Numbered from the stretch's first letter, positions 1 to 9,538 are shown. The stretch: 64,000 bases of DNA from Betaproteobacteria bacterium (GCA_016709965.1 JADJLT010000001.1:248001-312000), one strand, 5' to 3'. Numbers and translations: made by a program. Notes: generated from the sequence alone by a model not told the origin.

Positions 1-467
1 TCGATCAAAAGATCACGCAGACCTTCAGCACGCATTTTTGATAGCCTGTCGTTTTCGTCAACACTGCCGACGCGGTCGGTATGGCCGATCACCATGACTT
101 CGGAGGCCGGGCGCTGGGCAATTTCCTGACGAATACTGACGAGTGCTTCCCGGGATTCCGGCGTCAGCGTATTGCCACCAGCCTCGAAATACAGCACGTA
201 ACTTCGCGGACGCATCGGTTGCGCGCCAAGTGCCTGCGCAAACCGCTCCTGCACCTCTTCCACTGACGATTGATAGGCCTTGTTGCTATCGATGCTGCGT
301 TTCACCGCGGCATACGGTTGATTCAACAAGACCTCGCCTGCGGCATCGCGGACAACAACGGCACTCTTGTGTCCATCGGCTGACGGCAAAAGAATAATCC
401 GCTCGCTGGCACAACCGCCAAGCATCAGCATAGCGGCAAGGGAAAGGGGTAAAACGGAACTACTCAT
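1..467 (-). CDS. OmpA-family lipoprotein, partial (C-terminus beyond left edge)
   Basis: The frame is open from an ATG at 467 to the left edge, giving at least 155 residues. The N-terminus is a lipoprotein signal: a short hydrophobic stretch ending in LGGC, with the lipidated Cys at about residue 19. The later part (VLYFEAGGNTLTPES, then VMVIGHTDRVGSVDEN) is the start of an OmpA C-terminal peptidoglycan-binding domain, including the GHTD motif. The protein is probably anchored in the outer membrane and binds peptidoglycan. Its start overlaps the stop of the FecR-domain gene by 8 bp, so the two are cotranscribed and probably translationally coupled. The partner genes downstream of the edge are not visible. 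Confidence 0.85.
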   Translation of the reverse strand, partial: MSSSVLPLSLAAMLMLGGCASERIILLPSADGHKSAVVVRDAAGEVLLNQPYAAVKRSIDSNKAYQSSVEEVQERFAQALGAQPMRPRSYVLYFEAGGNTLTPESREALVSIRQEIAQRPASEVMVIGHTDRVGSVDENDRLSKMRAEGLRDLLI

Positions 468-918
468 CGCTGCTCCCCGCCACTTCAATCACAAACTCTG
501 TGCCACGCACCCCCAGCACCGAGGTAGGCGTATGGAAATCGACCGACTCCGGTGTCCGCTTGGCGATGCGCCCGGAAGCCACGGACAACGTACCCTTGCG
601 AACGCCAATGGAGATATTGCCATCCTGAGTCGTGTCGCTAAAGGCGAATTTGTCGATGACGATCAATGAATTCGGGCCGGCTGAGAGCAAGGTGTTGTCA
701 CGCAATGTGATCCCTACCGAGCCATCGGAACCAGTGCGGATACGATCAGAAACCTCAATTGCAATGCCTACCTCGCCCATCATCTTTTTTCCATCGCGTT
801 CAATGCTGACCAGCCCCTTCGCGACCTTGATCATTCCGGCCGAATCAGCGCCATACGCGGACAAGCTGAATAACGAAAACAGCAGCACGCAAACTGCCGC
901 CCAATGTGATTTAATCAT
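460..918 (-). CDS. FecR-domain periplasmic protein
   Basis: A 152-residue protein starting MIKSHWAAV, with a signal peptide ending near SAYGA and then one FecR domain (VSIERDGKK, then VGITLRDNTLLSAGPNS, and near the C-terminus SVLGVRGTEF). The SVLGVRGTEF stretch is characteristic of FecR domains in exported proteins that accompany OmpA-type lipoproteins and CHASE2 adenylate cyclases, rather than of sigma-factor regulators. A longer frame is open upstream, but the signal peptide favours the ATG at 918. The gene precedes and overlaps the OmpA-like gene. Its start lies only 21 bp from the start of a divergent ATPase gene, so promoter elements must overlap coding sequence. The ligand is unknown. 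Confidence 0.8.
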   Translation of the reverse strand: MIKSHWAAVCVLLFSLFSLSAYGADSAGMIKVAKGLVSIERDGKKMMGEVGIAIEVSDRIRTGSDGSVGITLRDNTLLSAGPNSLIVIDKFAFSDTTQDGNISIGVRKGTLSVASGRIAKRTPESVDFHTPTSVLGVRGTEFVIEVAGSSDE

Positions 919-939
919 CGCAAAACCTTCAGTGAAACA

Positions 940-1338
940 ATGTCTGCCCATTTTACGGATCTTTCCGTCCGCGCGCGCACTACCGAACTGCCCGAACTGC
1001 TGGAAGCCATGGCAGGTCGGGCGTTTGAACTCGGCATTGCGGACGACGATGTGGTCCGCCTGCGTTTGATCGCGGAGGAACTGTTTACCAATACCGTCAC
1101 CCATGGCCACCAGGGCGATAGTGACCGAACCGTCACACTATCGCTGCGTCACAGCAACGGCGTATCGACCTTGCATTACGAAGATGATGCCCCGCCCTTC
1201 GATATTTCGAAAATTGGCCAAAAATTCGCGTCGACCGTGGAACTCGGTGGTCTGGGCATCAGCCTGATCCGTGGCATGAGTAAGGCGCTTCGATATGAAC
1301 GCCAGGGGCAACTCAACGTTACCGAAGTCGATCTCTAG
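940..1338 (+). CDS. RsbW/SpoIIAB-type anti-sigma ATPase (HATPase_c_2)
   Basis: A 132-residue GHKL-fold ATPase. The N-box (RLIAEELFTNTVTHG, residues about 42-56), the G1-like EDDAPPFD and the G2-like LGGLGISLIRGM are all visible. No histidine-kinase dimerisation domain is present, so it matches the small serine kinases that phosphorylate anti-anti-sigma (STAS) proteins. No STAS partner lies in the window. The neighbouring lipoprotein and FecR genes are divergent. The stop overlaps the stop of the convergent permease gene by 4 bp, leaving no intergenic terminator. What it regulates cannot be inferred from the sequence. Confidence 0.8.
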   Translation: MSAHFTDLSVRARTTELPELLEAMAGRAFELGIADDDVVRLRLIAEELFTNTVTHGHQGDSDRTVTLSLRHSNGVSTLHYEDDAPPFDISKIGQKFASTVELGGLGISLIRGMSKALRYERQGQLNVTEVDL

Positions 1339-3821
1339 GCACCATTGCGCAAAGCAAGCAGGGGCGGGGCGGCGATCAACTGACGCACCGCCAGCCAGCC
1401 GATCATCACCGCCAGGAACGCACCGCCAGCTGCCGACAGCATCGGCAACAACCAGCCGAAGGACAGCGCCAGCTGAAATACCTGCTGACCAACCAGATGC
1501 CCGAGCACCATGGCACCAATAGATGCCATCAAGCCGGCCACACTGCCGATGACAGCCAGCTCGATCAGCATGGCCTGACGCAACTGCCTGCGGTGCGCGC
1601 CCAAGGCGCGCATCACCGCCAACTCGTAACGACGCTCGTCAAAACCCGTCAATGACGCGGAATACAAGACGATGCCGCCGGCAAGAAGGCTGAACAGGAA
1701 GACAAACTGAACGGCGCCGGCCACCTGCCGGATCACCGCCTGCAATTGCTGCAGCACCGCCCCAACATCAATCATGGTCAATCCGGGAAAGTGCCTGACC
1801 AATTCAGGACCGACATCGGCTTTTGCATTGGGCAGATGAAAACTGGTGATGTAGCTGGCCGGTGCATCTTCGATAACACCGGGCGGAGTCAACACAAAGA
1901 AATTCACCCGCATCGAATCCCAGGACAGCTTGCGCAGGCTACTGGTACGTACCCGCTTTTCGACACCTGCCACCATGAAAATCAGTTCATCACCGAGCTG
2001 GATACCCAGCGTCCTGGCCAGCCCCTCTTCGACCGAGGCCAACCCCTGCCCGGCTTCTGCGGGCAAAAACCAGCGTCCCGCACTGATCTGGTTGCCAACC
2101 GGCAGGCTGCTCTGCCACGACAGATTGAACTCACGCTCGATCAAACGCTGGGCACGTTCATCTTCCGGAAAACTGGCCGGGCTGACTTCCCTGCCGGCGA
2201 TCTTGAGGAGCCGGGCGCGAACCATCGGCAGCAGATCTGCCTCAATGCCACTGGCCCGTAATTGGGCAAGCACCGCCTCGCGTTGTTCAGGCTGGATATT
2301 GATCACAAAACGGTTTGGCGCATCGGCCGGCACCGATCGTTGCCAGGCATCCAGCAATTCGGCGCGAATCACCGTCAGCAACAGCATTGCCATCAGGCCG
2401 ATTGCAAGCGCCACAATTTGCACGGCACTCGTTGATGCATGGCGCGTCAGGCTGGCCAGCCCTAGCCGCCAACCGAAACCGGCGCCACCGCGCAAGCGGG
2501 CGATCGCGATAATCACCAGGCGGGCAAACAGCCAGAAGCCACCAAGCGCGACCGCAAAGCCCCCGGCCGCCCAGCTGCCAAGCCGCACATCCCCGGCCAT
2601 CCACATGATCAATCCGGCCAGCAAAACCAGACCAAGCGCGTACCCACCCAGCAGCAGCGGTTGCGGTGGACCCAGCTCGCGACGCAGCACGCGTAGCGTC
2701 GGTACACGAGCCAGTTGTATCAGGGGGGCAAAGGCAAAGCCGAAGAGCAAGACACCGGCGACCCCGAAGCCACTGGCCAGCGGCAACCATCCCGGCGCTG
2801 GCAATTTGAGCACGAGCAAGGCGGAAAGCCAGTGAATCAGGGCAAAATGCGCTGCGTAGCCAACGATACAGCCGACCACCGCAGCCAACCCGGCCAACCA
2901 CATGAAAAGCCAGGCGTGGAGACCCAGCAGCCGGCCATGCGTCATCCCCAGACAGCGCATGACGGCACAGGCATCGAGATGGCGCTGCATATAACGTCGC
3001 GCAGCAGTCGCAACGGCCACAGCAGAAAGAACCACCGTCAGTACCGTGGAAAGACCCAAAAAGCGCTCGGCGCGATCAAGCGCACCGCGAATTTCCGGCC
3101 GTGCGTTGCGTGCATCTTCCAGTCGCTCGCCGCGGCCCAGTCGTTCTGACAGCCACCCTTGGTAGTCAGCAACTGCCTTGGTCGCGCCGGACGCCAGCAA
3201 CGTGTAGCGTATTCGTGCGCCGGGCTGAACAAGACCGGTCGCCGCAATATCCTCAAGACTCATCATCAAGCGCGGCGCCAGGCTGAAAAAATTGACGCCA
3301 CGGTCCGGTTCACGGGTCAGTATGGCGGCGACCGTCAATGTCTTTGCGCCCACCGTCACCGTGCCACCGGGCACAACCTGCAAGGCCGCCGACAAGCGTT
3401 CATCCAGCCAGACGGTGCCTGGCGTCGGCCCGCCTTGCACCGGGGCGCCAGCCTGGCTGGCTTGCGGACTGGTCTCGACCTGTCCGCGCAGCGGATAGGC
3501 ACGGCTGACCGCCTTGATGTCGGCCAGTTGGGCCTGCACGGAGCCTATCACCATGCTCGGGAAAACCATGGTCTGTGCCAGTTGCAGGCTGCGCCGCAGG
3601 GCCTCGGCAGGGTAGTCGGCGGCCAGGGGATGATCGGAAACAAGAATGAGGTCGCCACCCATCATTTGCTGGGCTTCCCGCTCCAGGGCCAGACGAACGC
3701 GATCGGCAAAAAAGCCCACGGCCGTAACCGCGGCTACGGCAATGGCAAGCGCAGCAAACAACAACCTGAGCTCGCCAGAGCGCAACTCACGACCCAGCAC
3801 ACGCCAGGCGTGTCCGATCAT
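1335..3821 (-). CDS. FtsX-like ABC transporter permease (YbbP type)
   Basis: A large inner-membrane protein of 828 residues. It has an N-terminal membrane segment (LLFAALAIAVAAVTAVGFFAD), a long periplasmic domain, a central block of membrane helices, a second extracytoplasmic domain and a C-terminal FtsX block (VFLFSLLAGGIVLYSA, then ERRYELAVMRALGAHRRQL). This two-module layout matches the YbbP family, which normally pairs with a YbbA-type ATPase; no such ATPase gene is adjacent here. The ATG at 3821 shares one base with the TGA of the upstream GGDEF-EAL gene (TGATG), indicating translational coupling. An in-frame GTG one codon earlier is the alternative start. The substrate is not predictable. 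Confidence 0.85.
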   Translation of the reverse strand: MIGHAWRVLGRELRSGELRLLFAALAIAVAAVTAVGFFADRVRLALEREAQQMMGGDLILVSDHPLAADYPAEALRRSLQLAQTMVFPSMVIGSVQAQLADIKAVSRAYPLRGQVETSPQASQAGAPVQGGPTPGTVWLDERLSAALQVVPGGTVTVGAKTLTVAAILTREPDRGVNFFSLAPRLMMSLEDIAATGLVQPGARIRYTLLASGATKAVADYQGWLSERLGRGERLEDARNARPEIRGALDRAERFLGLSTVLTVVLSAVAVATAARRYMQRHLDACAVMRCLGMTHGRLLGLHAWLFMWLAGLAAVVGCIVGYAAHFALIHWLSALLVLKLPAPGWLPLASGFGVAGVLLFGFAFAPLIQLARVPTLRVLRRELGPPQPLLLGGYALGLVLLAGLIMWMAGDVRLGSWAAGGFAVALGGFWLFARLVIIAIARLRGGAGFGWRLGLASLTRHASTSAVQIVALAIGLMAMLLLTVIRAELLDAWQRSVPADAPNRFVINIQPEQREAVLAQLRASGIEADLLPMVRARLLKIAGREVSPASFPEDERAQRLIEREFNLSWQSSLPVGNQISAGRWFLPAEAGQGLASVEEGLARTLGIQLGDELIFMVAGVEKRVRTSSLRKLSWDSMRVNFFVLTPPGVIEDAPASYITSFHLPNAKADVGPELVRHFPGLTMIDVGAVLQQLQAVIRQVAGAVQFVFLFSLLAGGIVLYSASLTGFDERRYELAVMRALGAHRRQLRQAMLIELAVIGSVAGLMASIGAMVLGHLVGQQVFQLALSFGWLLPMLSAAGGAFLAVMIGWLAVRQLIAAPPLLALRNGA

Positions 3822-5911
3822 CACAAACCAGCGAACCAGCGGGCGCGAAATTCCGCGGGTGCTACCGCTTTTCCGTGCAGATGCCCTTGCAGTTGCTCAC
3901 ATCCGAGATTTCTGAGAAATTCGGATTGCTGGATTGTTTCGACGCCCTCGGCGATCACTTCAAAACCCAGGCTGCGGGCGAGTTCCATCACCGTCTTGAT
4001 AATCGCTTCATCGCCGGGATTCTTGCCGATCCCCTCAACGAACGAACGATCAATTTTCAGTTGCTGAACCGGCAACATCTTGAGGTAACTCAGCGACGAA
4101 TAACCCGTACCAAAATCATCGAGCGACAGGCTGATACCCAGATCACGCAGGCGTTCGAGCAAGTCAAAGGCTTCACCGCCCACCGCCATAACCACAGATT
4201 CGGTCAGTTCCAGCTTCAAGCGGGACGGCTCCATACCCGTTTCGTCGAGAATCTGCCCCAGTATGTCGAAGAATTCCGGGCGCTCAAGCTGTTTGACGGA
4301 CAGATTGACCGCAACTTGCGGGAGATCGAAGCCGCTCATGCGCCATTGCATTACCTGTCGGCAGGTCTCGCGCAAGACCCAGTTACCCAGTCCGATAATC
4401 AAACCGGAATCTTCGGCCAGCGGGATGAAACGCATCGGCATGACCAGACCGAGCTCCGGACTGTTCCAGCGCACCAGCGCCTCGGCACCGACCAGGCGTC
4501 CAGTACCCGTTTCAACCTGGGGCTGCAGGTGCACTGACAGTTCGCCGTTGGCCAGGGCCCGACGCAGGAGATTCTCCATCTGGATGCGCTCCTGCGCATC
4601 GCGAGTCATTTCCGGCGTATAAAAATGGAAATTGCCCCGCCCCAATGCCTTGGCGCGATACATCGCGGTATCAGCGTTGCGCATCAGCGCCAGCACACTG
4701 TCACCGTCACCCGGGGACTGGCTGATACCGACCGATGCGGTCAGGAAGAGTTCATGATCGCCCAGTTTGAACGGGTAATCGAAAGCAGCAAGAATTTCAC
4801 GGGCAAGCAACTTCACCTCGTCCTCACTGCGCACCGCCTCCATCAGGCAAATGAATTCGTCCCCGCCAAGGCGGGCCAGCATGTCGATCAGGCGAACATG
4901 TTCGGACAGTCGCGACGCTACCGAAACCAGCAATTCGTCGCCCACCCCATGGCCAAGCGAATCATTCACCTGCTTGAACTGGTCGAGGTCTATGAACAAC
5001 ACGGCCAGTCGCTCGTTGCGACGCGCTGTTTCCAGCAGGCTTTCTTCCAGGCGCTCAATGAAGCAACGGCGGTTGGCCAAGCCGGTCAGCGGATCGTGGT
5101 AGGCGAGATAGTTGAGCTTGCTTTGCGCCTGACGCCGCTCGGAAATTTCGCCTTCGAGCTGGGTATTGGTCCGCTTCAGCTCGTCAGTACGCGCTGCCAC
5201 CTGAATTTCGAGCGTATCGCGCGCCGCCTTGATACGACCTTCCTGATCCCTGAGAATCCCCTGGGCTCGGCGAACAACCAGAAACTGCATCAGGTACAGC
5301 AAGGCAAAGACCACCACCACGCCGGCCGTGACCATCCACAGGCTGTGGTTCAACTGGTCCACGAAGGGCGTCACATTTTGATAAATCTCGAAAACGCCCT
5401 CGACTGCTCGGTCCTTGCCATGGATGGGGATGTAGCTGGCGAGTACATCAACATCTGACAACGCCCCCTCGAAGCTATCGATATCGTTTCGATGGGTCAG
5501 ATTGCTGAATATCCGCCCGTTCATCGCTGATTGAAAACCCGGGTTAGCCAGACTGCTTTCACCAATCTGTTTGCTATCGGTCGAAAAAACCGTATTGCCG
5601 AGGCGGTTGTAGATCTTGACCTTGATAATGGCGGTGTCGTGCATCAGATCGAGCACATCGGTACGCATCTGGTTCGGCTCGGTCGGCTGCTCGAGAAAAT
5701 CGGCATCCCGGCCCATCGAGTCGCTCATCAGCGATGCCAGTGAGCCGCGCAGTGAGTTCTTGAACACCTGGGCCATGGCAACATTGCGGCCTTCGGCCAG
5801 ATCCTGCATCTGCTGCAGCGAAAGCTTCTGGTAAAGCGGTCCTAGCACACCAGCTGCAAGAACGATGAGAATGAAACTGACGGTTGAGAAATAGCGTGAA
5901 AGATTAAACAT
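3821..5911 (-). CDS. membrane-bound GGDEF-EAL cyclic-di-GMP enzyme
   Basis: A 696-residue protein with a membrane helix at residues 10-27, a periplasmic sensory region of about 160 residues, a second helix at about 191-214, a short coiled coil, a GGDEF domain and an EAL domain. The cyclase signature GGDEF is intact at 349-353, with an inhibitory RxxD site (R340-L-I-D343) five residues before it. The EAL domain keeps EALVRW (477-482), ELTESVVM and DDFGTGYSS, so both activities may be present. The periplasmic loop has no motif I can name. The gene is coupled to the permease gene downstream. Confidence 0.9.
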   Translation of the reverse strand: MFNLSRYFSTVSFILIVLAAGVLGPLYQKLSLQQMQDLAEGRNVAMAQVFKNSLRGSLASLMSDSMGRDADFLEQPTEPNQMRTDVLDLMHDTAIIKVKIYNRLGNTVFSTDSKQIGESSLANPGFQSAMNGRIFSNLTHRNDIDSFEGALSDVDVLASYIPIHGKDRAVEGVFEIYQNVTPFVDQLNHSLWMVTAGVVVVFALLYLMQFLVVRRAQGILRDQEGRIKAARDTLEIQVAARTDELKRTNTQLEGEISERRQAQSKLNYLAYHDPLTGLANRRCFIERLEESLLETARRNERLAVLFIDLDQFKQVNDSLGHGVGDELLVSVASRLSEHVRLIDMLARLGGDEFICLMEAVRSEDEVKLLAREILAAFDYPFKLGDHELFLTASVGISQSPGDGDSVLALMRNADTAMYRAKALGRGNFHFYTPEMTRDAQERIQMENLLRRALANGELSVHLQPQVETGTGRLVGAEALVRWNSPELGLVMPMRFIPLAEDSGLIIGLGNWVLRETCRQVMQWRMSGFDLPQVAVNLSVKQLERPEFFDILGQILDETGMEPSRLKLELTESVVMAVGGEAFDLLERLRDLGISLSLDDFGTGYSSLSYLKMLPVQQLKIDRSFVEGIGKNPGDEAIIKTVMELARSLGFEVIAEGVETIQQSEFLRNLGCEQLQGHLHGKAVAPAEFRARWFAGL

Positions 5912-5938
5912 ATAAGCCGAAATTGATATTTCGTTAGC

Positions 5939-7300
5939 TTATTCCATCTCACGGATCCGCGCCACCGCCTCTTCAACCCGCTTGACTGCGATAACTTCCA
6001 TGCCGGCAATGGCCTGCTTGGGTCGGTTTGCCTCCGGAATCAGGGCGCGCGTAAATCCGAGCTTTGCCGCCTCCTTCAGGCGCTCCTGCCCACGCGGTGC
6101 CGGGCGAATTTCACCCGCCAATCCAACCTCACCAAATACTATAAGTTTCGAAGGCAATGGCTTGTTTTTTAATGATGATGTGATCGACAAAAGGACTGCC
6201 AAGTCAGCGGCAGGTTCGTTAATCTTGACCCCGCCGACGGCGTTGACAAAGACGTCCTGGTCAAAGCAGACAATGCCGGCATGGCGATGCAAAACCGCCA
6301 GCAGCATGGCCAGACGCTGCGGGTCGAGGCCAACCGTCAGTCGTCGCGGGTTGCCGTGCGAGGTATCGACCAGCGCCTGAATCTCAACCAGCAGCGGCCG
6401 CGTGCCTTCCTGCGTCACCATGACACACGAGCCGGCCACATCCTGGCCGTGCTGTGACAAAAAGAGCGCGGAAGGGTTATTGACCCCCTTCAACCCCTTG
6501 TCAGTCATCGCAAAGACGCCGAGTTCATTGACCGCACCAAAACGGTTTTTGACGGCACGCACCAACCGGAAGCTGGAATGCGTATCGCCTTCGAAGTAAA
6601 GCACCGTATCAACGATATGTTCGAGCACGCGCGGCCCGGCCAGCGCGCCCTCTTTCGTCACGTGACCAACGAGAATGACCGTGATACCGGCTTGCTTGGC
6701 CAGCCGGGTCAATTGTGCCGCGCACTCGCGCACTTGCGCGACCGAACCCGGGGCGCTGGAAAGTTGATCTGACCACAGGGTCTGGATCGAGTCGATGACT
6801 GCCACCACCGGCTTTTCTGCCTGCAGCGTAGCAAGAATGCGCTCCAGATTGATTTCGGCCATCAATTGCAGCTTGCGGGTATCAAGGCCGAGGCGACGGG
6901 CACGCAGGGCCACCTGTTCGCCGGACTCCTCGCCACTGACGTATAGCACCTTGCTGTCGACTGAAAGATGAGCCAGCGCCTGCAACAACAAGGTGCTCTT
7001 GCCGATACCGGGATCGCCGCCAATCAGCACGACGGCGCCATTGACCAGCCCGCCGCCGAGCGCCCGGTCGAATTCACCAATGCCGGTAGCGATCCGCTCG
7101 ACTTCGCGCGCCTCGATCTCGGAAAGGTTCTGCAATTTGGCAGCGGGCGCCAGCGACTCGAAGCGGCTGTTGGTCGGCGCCTTCTCAGCTACCGTTTCGA
7201 CCAGCGTGTTCCAGTCATTGCAACCGGGACACTGACCTTGCCATTTCGGGCTGGTCGCGCCGCATTCGGTGCAGCTATAAATTGTTTTGATTTTTGCCAT
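5939..7300 (-). CDS. radA: DNA repair protein RadA
   Basis: A 453-residue RadA/Sms protein, which drives branch migration of recombination intermediates. It has an N-terminal C4 zinc finger (CTECG and CPGC), a Walker A motif (GDPGIGKST), the RadA-specific KNRFG motif and a Lon-like C-terminal domain. A longer frame runs upstream, but MAKIKTIYSCTECG is the family start and places the ATG at 7300. That ATG overlaps the alr stop by one base (TAATG). The start codon and first codons lie inside a dispersed repeat described separately. Confidence 0.95.
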   Translation of the reverse strand: MAKIKTIYSCTECGATSPKWQGQCPGCNDWNTLVETVAEKAPTNSRFESLAPAAKLQNLSEIEAREVERIATGIGEFDRALGGGLVNGAVVLIGGDPGIGKSTLLLQALAHLSVDSKVLYVSGEESGEQVALRARRLGLDTRKLQLMAEINLERILATLQAEKPVVAVIDSIQTLWSDQLSSAPGSVAQVRECAAQLTRLAKQAGITVILVGHVTKEGALAGPRVLEHIVDTVLYFEGDTHSSFRLVRAVKNRFGAVNELGVFAMTDKGLKGVNNPSALFLSQHGQDVAGSCVMVTQEGTRPLLVEIQALVDTSHGNPRRLTVGLDPQRLAMLLAVLHRHAGIVCFDQDVFVNAVGGVKINEPAADLAVLLSITSSLKNKPLPSKLIVFGEVGLAGEIRPAPRGQERLKEAAKLGFTRALIPEANRPKQAIAGMEVIAVKRVEEAVARIREME

Positions 7301-7320
7301 TATTTCCGGTTGACCGTAGG
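7285..7320 (-). repeat. dispersed CGGTCAACCGG element, copy 1 (alr/radA junction)
   Basis: On the minus strand this copy reads CCTACGGTCAACCGG followed by AAATAATGGCAAAAATCAAA. It supplies the last alr codons (TVNRK), the alr stop and the radA start. The core and the A-rich tail match the other copies in the window. Confidence 0.75.
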
Positions 7321-8439
7321 ACTGGCCTTGGATTCTGTAGTCGCCACCGTGTCGACCACGCTGACCGGAACGCGTGGCGCCAACGCACAGAAAAGTTCGT
7401 AGGCGATGGTACCCGCAGCTGTCGCGACCTCGTCGGCCGGCACGATACCGCCGACACCCTCGCCCCATAAGGTAACGGGTGCGCCAATGCCGGCTTCCGG
7501 AATATCCGTGAGATCGCAGGCCATCATGTCCATCGACACTCGACCAACCGTCGTCGTCCGCTTGCCCATTACGGCAATCGGCGTACCGCTTGGCGCATGG
7601 CGCGGATAACCGTCGGCATAGCCACAGGCAACGACCCCGATGCGCATCGGCTTATGGGCGGTAAATGTGCCCCCGTAACCGACACGATCGCCAGGGGCGA
7701 CATCCTGCACGCCGATAATGGCAGTTTCCAGCGTCATGGCTGGCTGTAGACCGAGCGACTCAGCAGTAACTTCGGCGAACGGGCTGGCGCCATAGAGCAT
7801 GATGCCCGGGCGGACCCAGTCGCCATGCGTTTGTGGATGGCGCAGGATAGCTGCCGAATTGGCCAGACAGACCGGGCCGCGCCAGTCGCTGGTCATCCGG
7901 CGAAAATTGTCGAGTTGCTCGGTGACACCGCGTTCGCCGTCGGCTTCGGCGAAATGGGTCATCAGCGTGACGACAAGCTGCGGCATTTTCTCGAGAACTT
8001 CTCGGGCCTTGGGCAAGCTTGCAGCAGTAAAACCCAGCCTGTTCATGCCGGTATTGAGTTTCAGATACATTGATACCGGCACGCCGGCCGGCAAGTTTTG
8101 CACGATCAACTCAAGCTGTTCGGGACAATGAACCACGCTGGTCAACTGATGCTCGGCAACCGCCCGTACGTCGCGCGCGCTGAACACGCCTTCAAGCAGC
8201 AGTATGGGCTGTTTGACGCCGGCTTCGCGCAGCGCAACGGCGTTTTCGCACTCGAGCAAGGCAAACCCATCGGCCTCGGCGCGCAGCGCTTCGACGGCCC
8301 GCCACTGACCATGGCCGTAAGCATTGGCCTTGACTACGGCCCAGGCCTTGGCCTGCGGTGCTTGCCGTTTGGCTAGCCGGTAATTGTGAAGGATCGCAGC
8401 CGGCGCAATGCGCGCACGGATGGGACGCGAGGTTTTCAT
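7300..8439 (-). CDS. alr: alanine racemase
   Basis: A 379-residue PLP-dependent racemase that makes D-alanine for peptidoglycan. The PLP lysine lies in AVVKANAYGHG near the N-terminus, and the catalytic-tyrosine region GDRVGYGGTF is present. The C-terminus runs about 15 residues past the usual end of the family (after APRVPVSVV) and finishes TVNRK, which is encoded by a dispersed repeat. The start overlaps the LysR stop by 4 bp and the stop overlaps the radA start, so LysR-alr-radA behaves as one transcription unit. Confidence 0.95.
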   Translation of the reverse strand: MKTSRPIRARIAPAAILHNYRLAKRQAPQAKAWAVVKANAYGHGQWRAVEALRAEADGFALLECENAVALREAGVKQPILLLEGVFSARDVRAVAEHQLTSVVHCPEQLELIVQNLPAGVPVSMYLKLNTGMNRLGFTAASLPKAREVLEKMPQLVVTLMTHFAEADGERGVTEQLDNFRRMTSDWRGPVCLANSAAILRHPQTHGDWVRPGIMLYGASPFAEVTAESLGLQPAMTLETAIIGVQDVAPGDRVGYGGTFTAHKPMRIGVVACGYADGYPRHAPSGTPIAVMGKRTTTVGRVSMDMMACDLTDIPEAGIGAPVTLWGEGVGGIVPADEVATAAGTIAYELFCALAPRVPVSVVDTVATTESKASPTVNRK

Positions 8440-9338
8440 AAAGCGATTTCTTTCAGTTTCTTCTTGGCAAATTCAATAAAGGTCGCTGCCAGACGGGACT
8501 GGAAGCGATCCTGCGGAAAAACAAAATACAGGCTGCGCGTCAAAGGCGGATTGAGCGGGATGGCGATCAGCTCGCCCAGCTGAACTTCCTTCTCAACCAC
8601 GGCACGCGACACGATGGCAAAGCCGAGGCCGGTAGAGACGACGCCCTTCAAGGCCTCCGGGCTACCCAGCTCCATCTGCATTTTCAGGCTTTCCGGCGCG
8701 ATCTTGTGGCTGCGGAAATAGAAATCGGTAATTTCACGTGTGCCCGAACCTGGTTCGCGGGAAATGAATTCGTATTCAGCCAGCACTTTGGGCCTGACCG
8801 ACTTCAGGTTGGCCAAGGGATAGTCCGGCGCACAGATCGCCCTGAGTTCATCCTCGCAGCAAATCTGGCTGGTCAACCCGTTCAGTTTTGCTGGCGACTC
8901 GATCAGGCCAACATCGAGCGTATGTTCGGCCACCCGACTTTCGATGCTTTCCGAGTTGGCAACAATCAAGCGCGCCCGAACCTGCGGGTAAAGCGCGTTG
9001 AATTCGCCCAGCACGCGCGGCAACATGAATTCGGCGATGGTCGTACTGCCCCCGACAAGCAGCGGGCCGCGCATTTCGCCGGTCATTTCGGAAAGCCGCG
9101 TCTCCATTTCGTCGGAGAGCGCCAGGATGCGCTTGGCGTAGGAGAGCACCAGCTCCCCGGCCGGCGTCAGCGAAATGCTTCCATGCCGACGCTCGAACAG
9201 CCGCGTGCCGTACTGCTCCTCCAGCTGTTTGATCTGGAAGGTAACGGCCGGCTGCGTCATGAACAAGGCATCGGCAGCCCGCGTAAAGCTCAAATGTTTG
9301 GCAACGGCATGAAAGACCTGCAAGCGCCGGTCAGCCAT
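8436..9338 (-). CDS. LysR-family transcriptional regulator (CbbR-like)
   Basis: A 300-residue regulator with an N-terminal winged helix-turn-helix (HLSFTRAADALFMTQPAVTFQIKQLEEQYG) and a LysR effector-binding domain. The sequence resembles the CbbR/CysB-like branch, but no RuBisCO or sulfur genes are nearby and the inducer is unknown. It is divergent from lplT across 200 bp. It overlaps alr by 4 bp, so it is probably cotranscribed with alr and radA. Confidence 0.88.
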   Translation of the reverse strand: MADRRLQVFHAVAKHLSFTRAADALFMTQPAVTFQIKQLEEQYGTRLFERRHGSISLTPAGELVLSYAKRILALSDEMETRLSEMTGEMRGPLLVGGSTTIAEFMLPRVLGEFNALYPQVRARLIVANSESIESRVAEHTLDVGLIESPAKLNGLTSQICCEDELRAICAPDYPLANLKSVRPKVLAEYEFISREPGSGTREITDFYFRSHKIAPESLKMQMELGSPEALKGVVSTGLGFAIVSRAVVEKEVQLGELIAIPLNPPLTRSLYFVFPQDRFQSRLAATFIEFAKKKLKEIAL

Positions 9339-9402
9339 GATTTTTCTCCTGGGGGTGTGCGGTCAATATTCAATCACATTCCATCGTTCTTACGATGGGC
9401 AA

Positions 9403-9436
9403 CTTCAAATTTGGGCAAAATTTCCGGTTGACCACG
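9403..9436 (-). repeat. dispersed CGGTCAACCGG element, copy 2
   Basis: On the minus strand it reads CCGTGGTCAACCGG, then AAATTTTGCCCAAATTTGAA. It lies between the divergent LysR and lplT genes and is slightly diverged in the A-rich tail. Confidence 0.6.
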
Positions 9437-9471
9437 GGGGCTTCTGGCAGAGCTCCGGCCCTCGATATTGA

Positions 9472-9485
9472 TTGACTGTCATCAA
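9472..9485. promoter_or_regulatory. possible FNR/CRP-type site before lplT
   Basis: TTGACTGTCATCAA differs from the FNR consensus TTGAT-N4-ATCAA at one base. It lies about 54 bp before the lplT start codon, so it could sit near -45 of a promoter. The family of the binding protein is inferred from the motif alone. Confidence 0.35.
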
Positions 9486-9538
9486 GATTTAACCGGCGCT
9501 ACCTAGGCTCCAATGATTTAGCTGGAGATTGCGCAACG

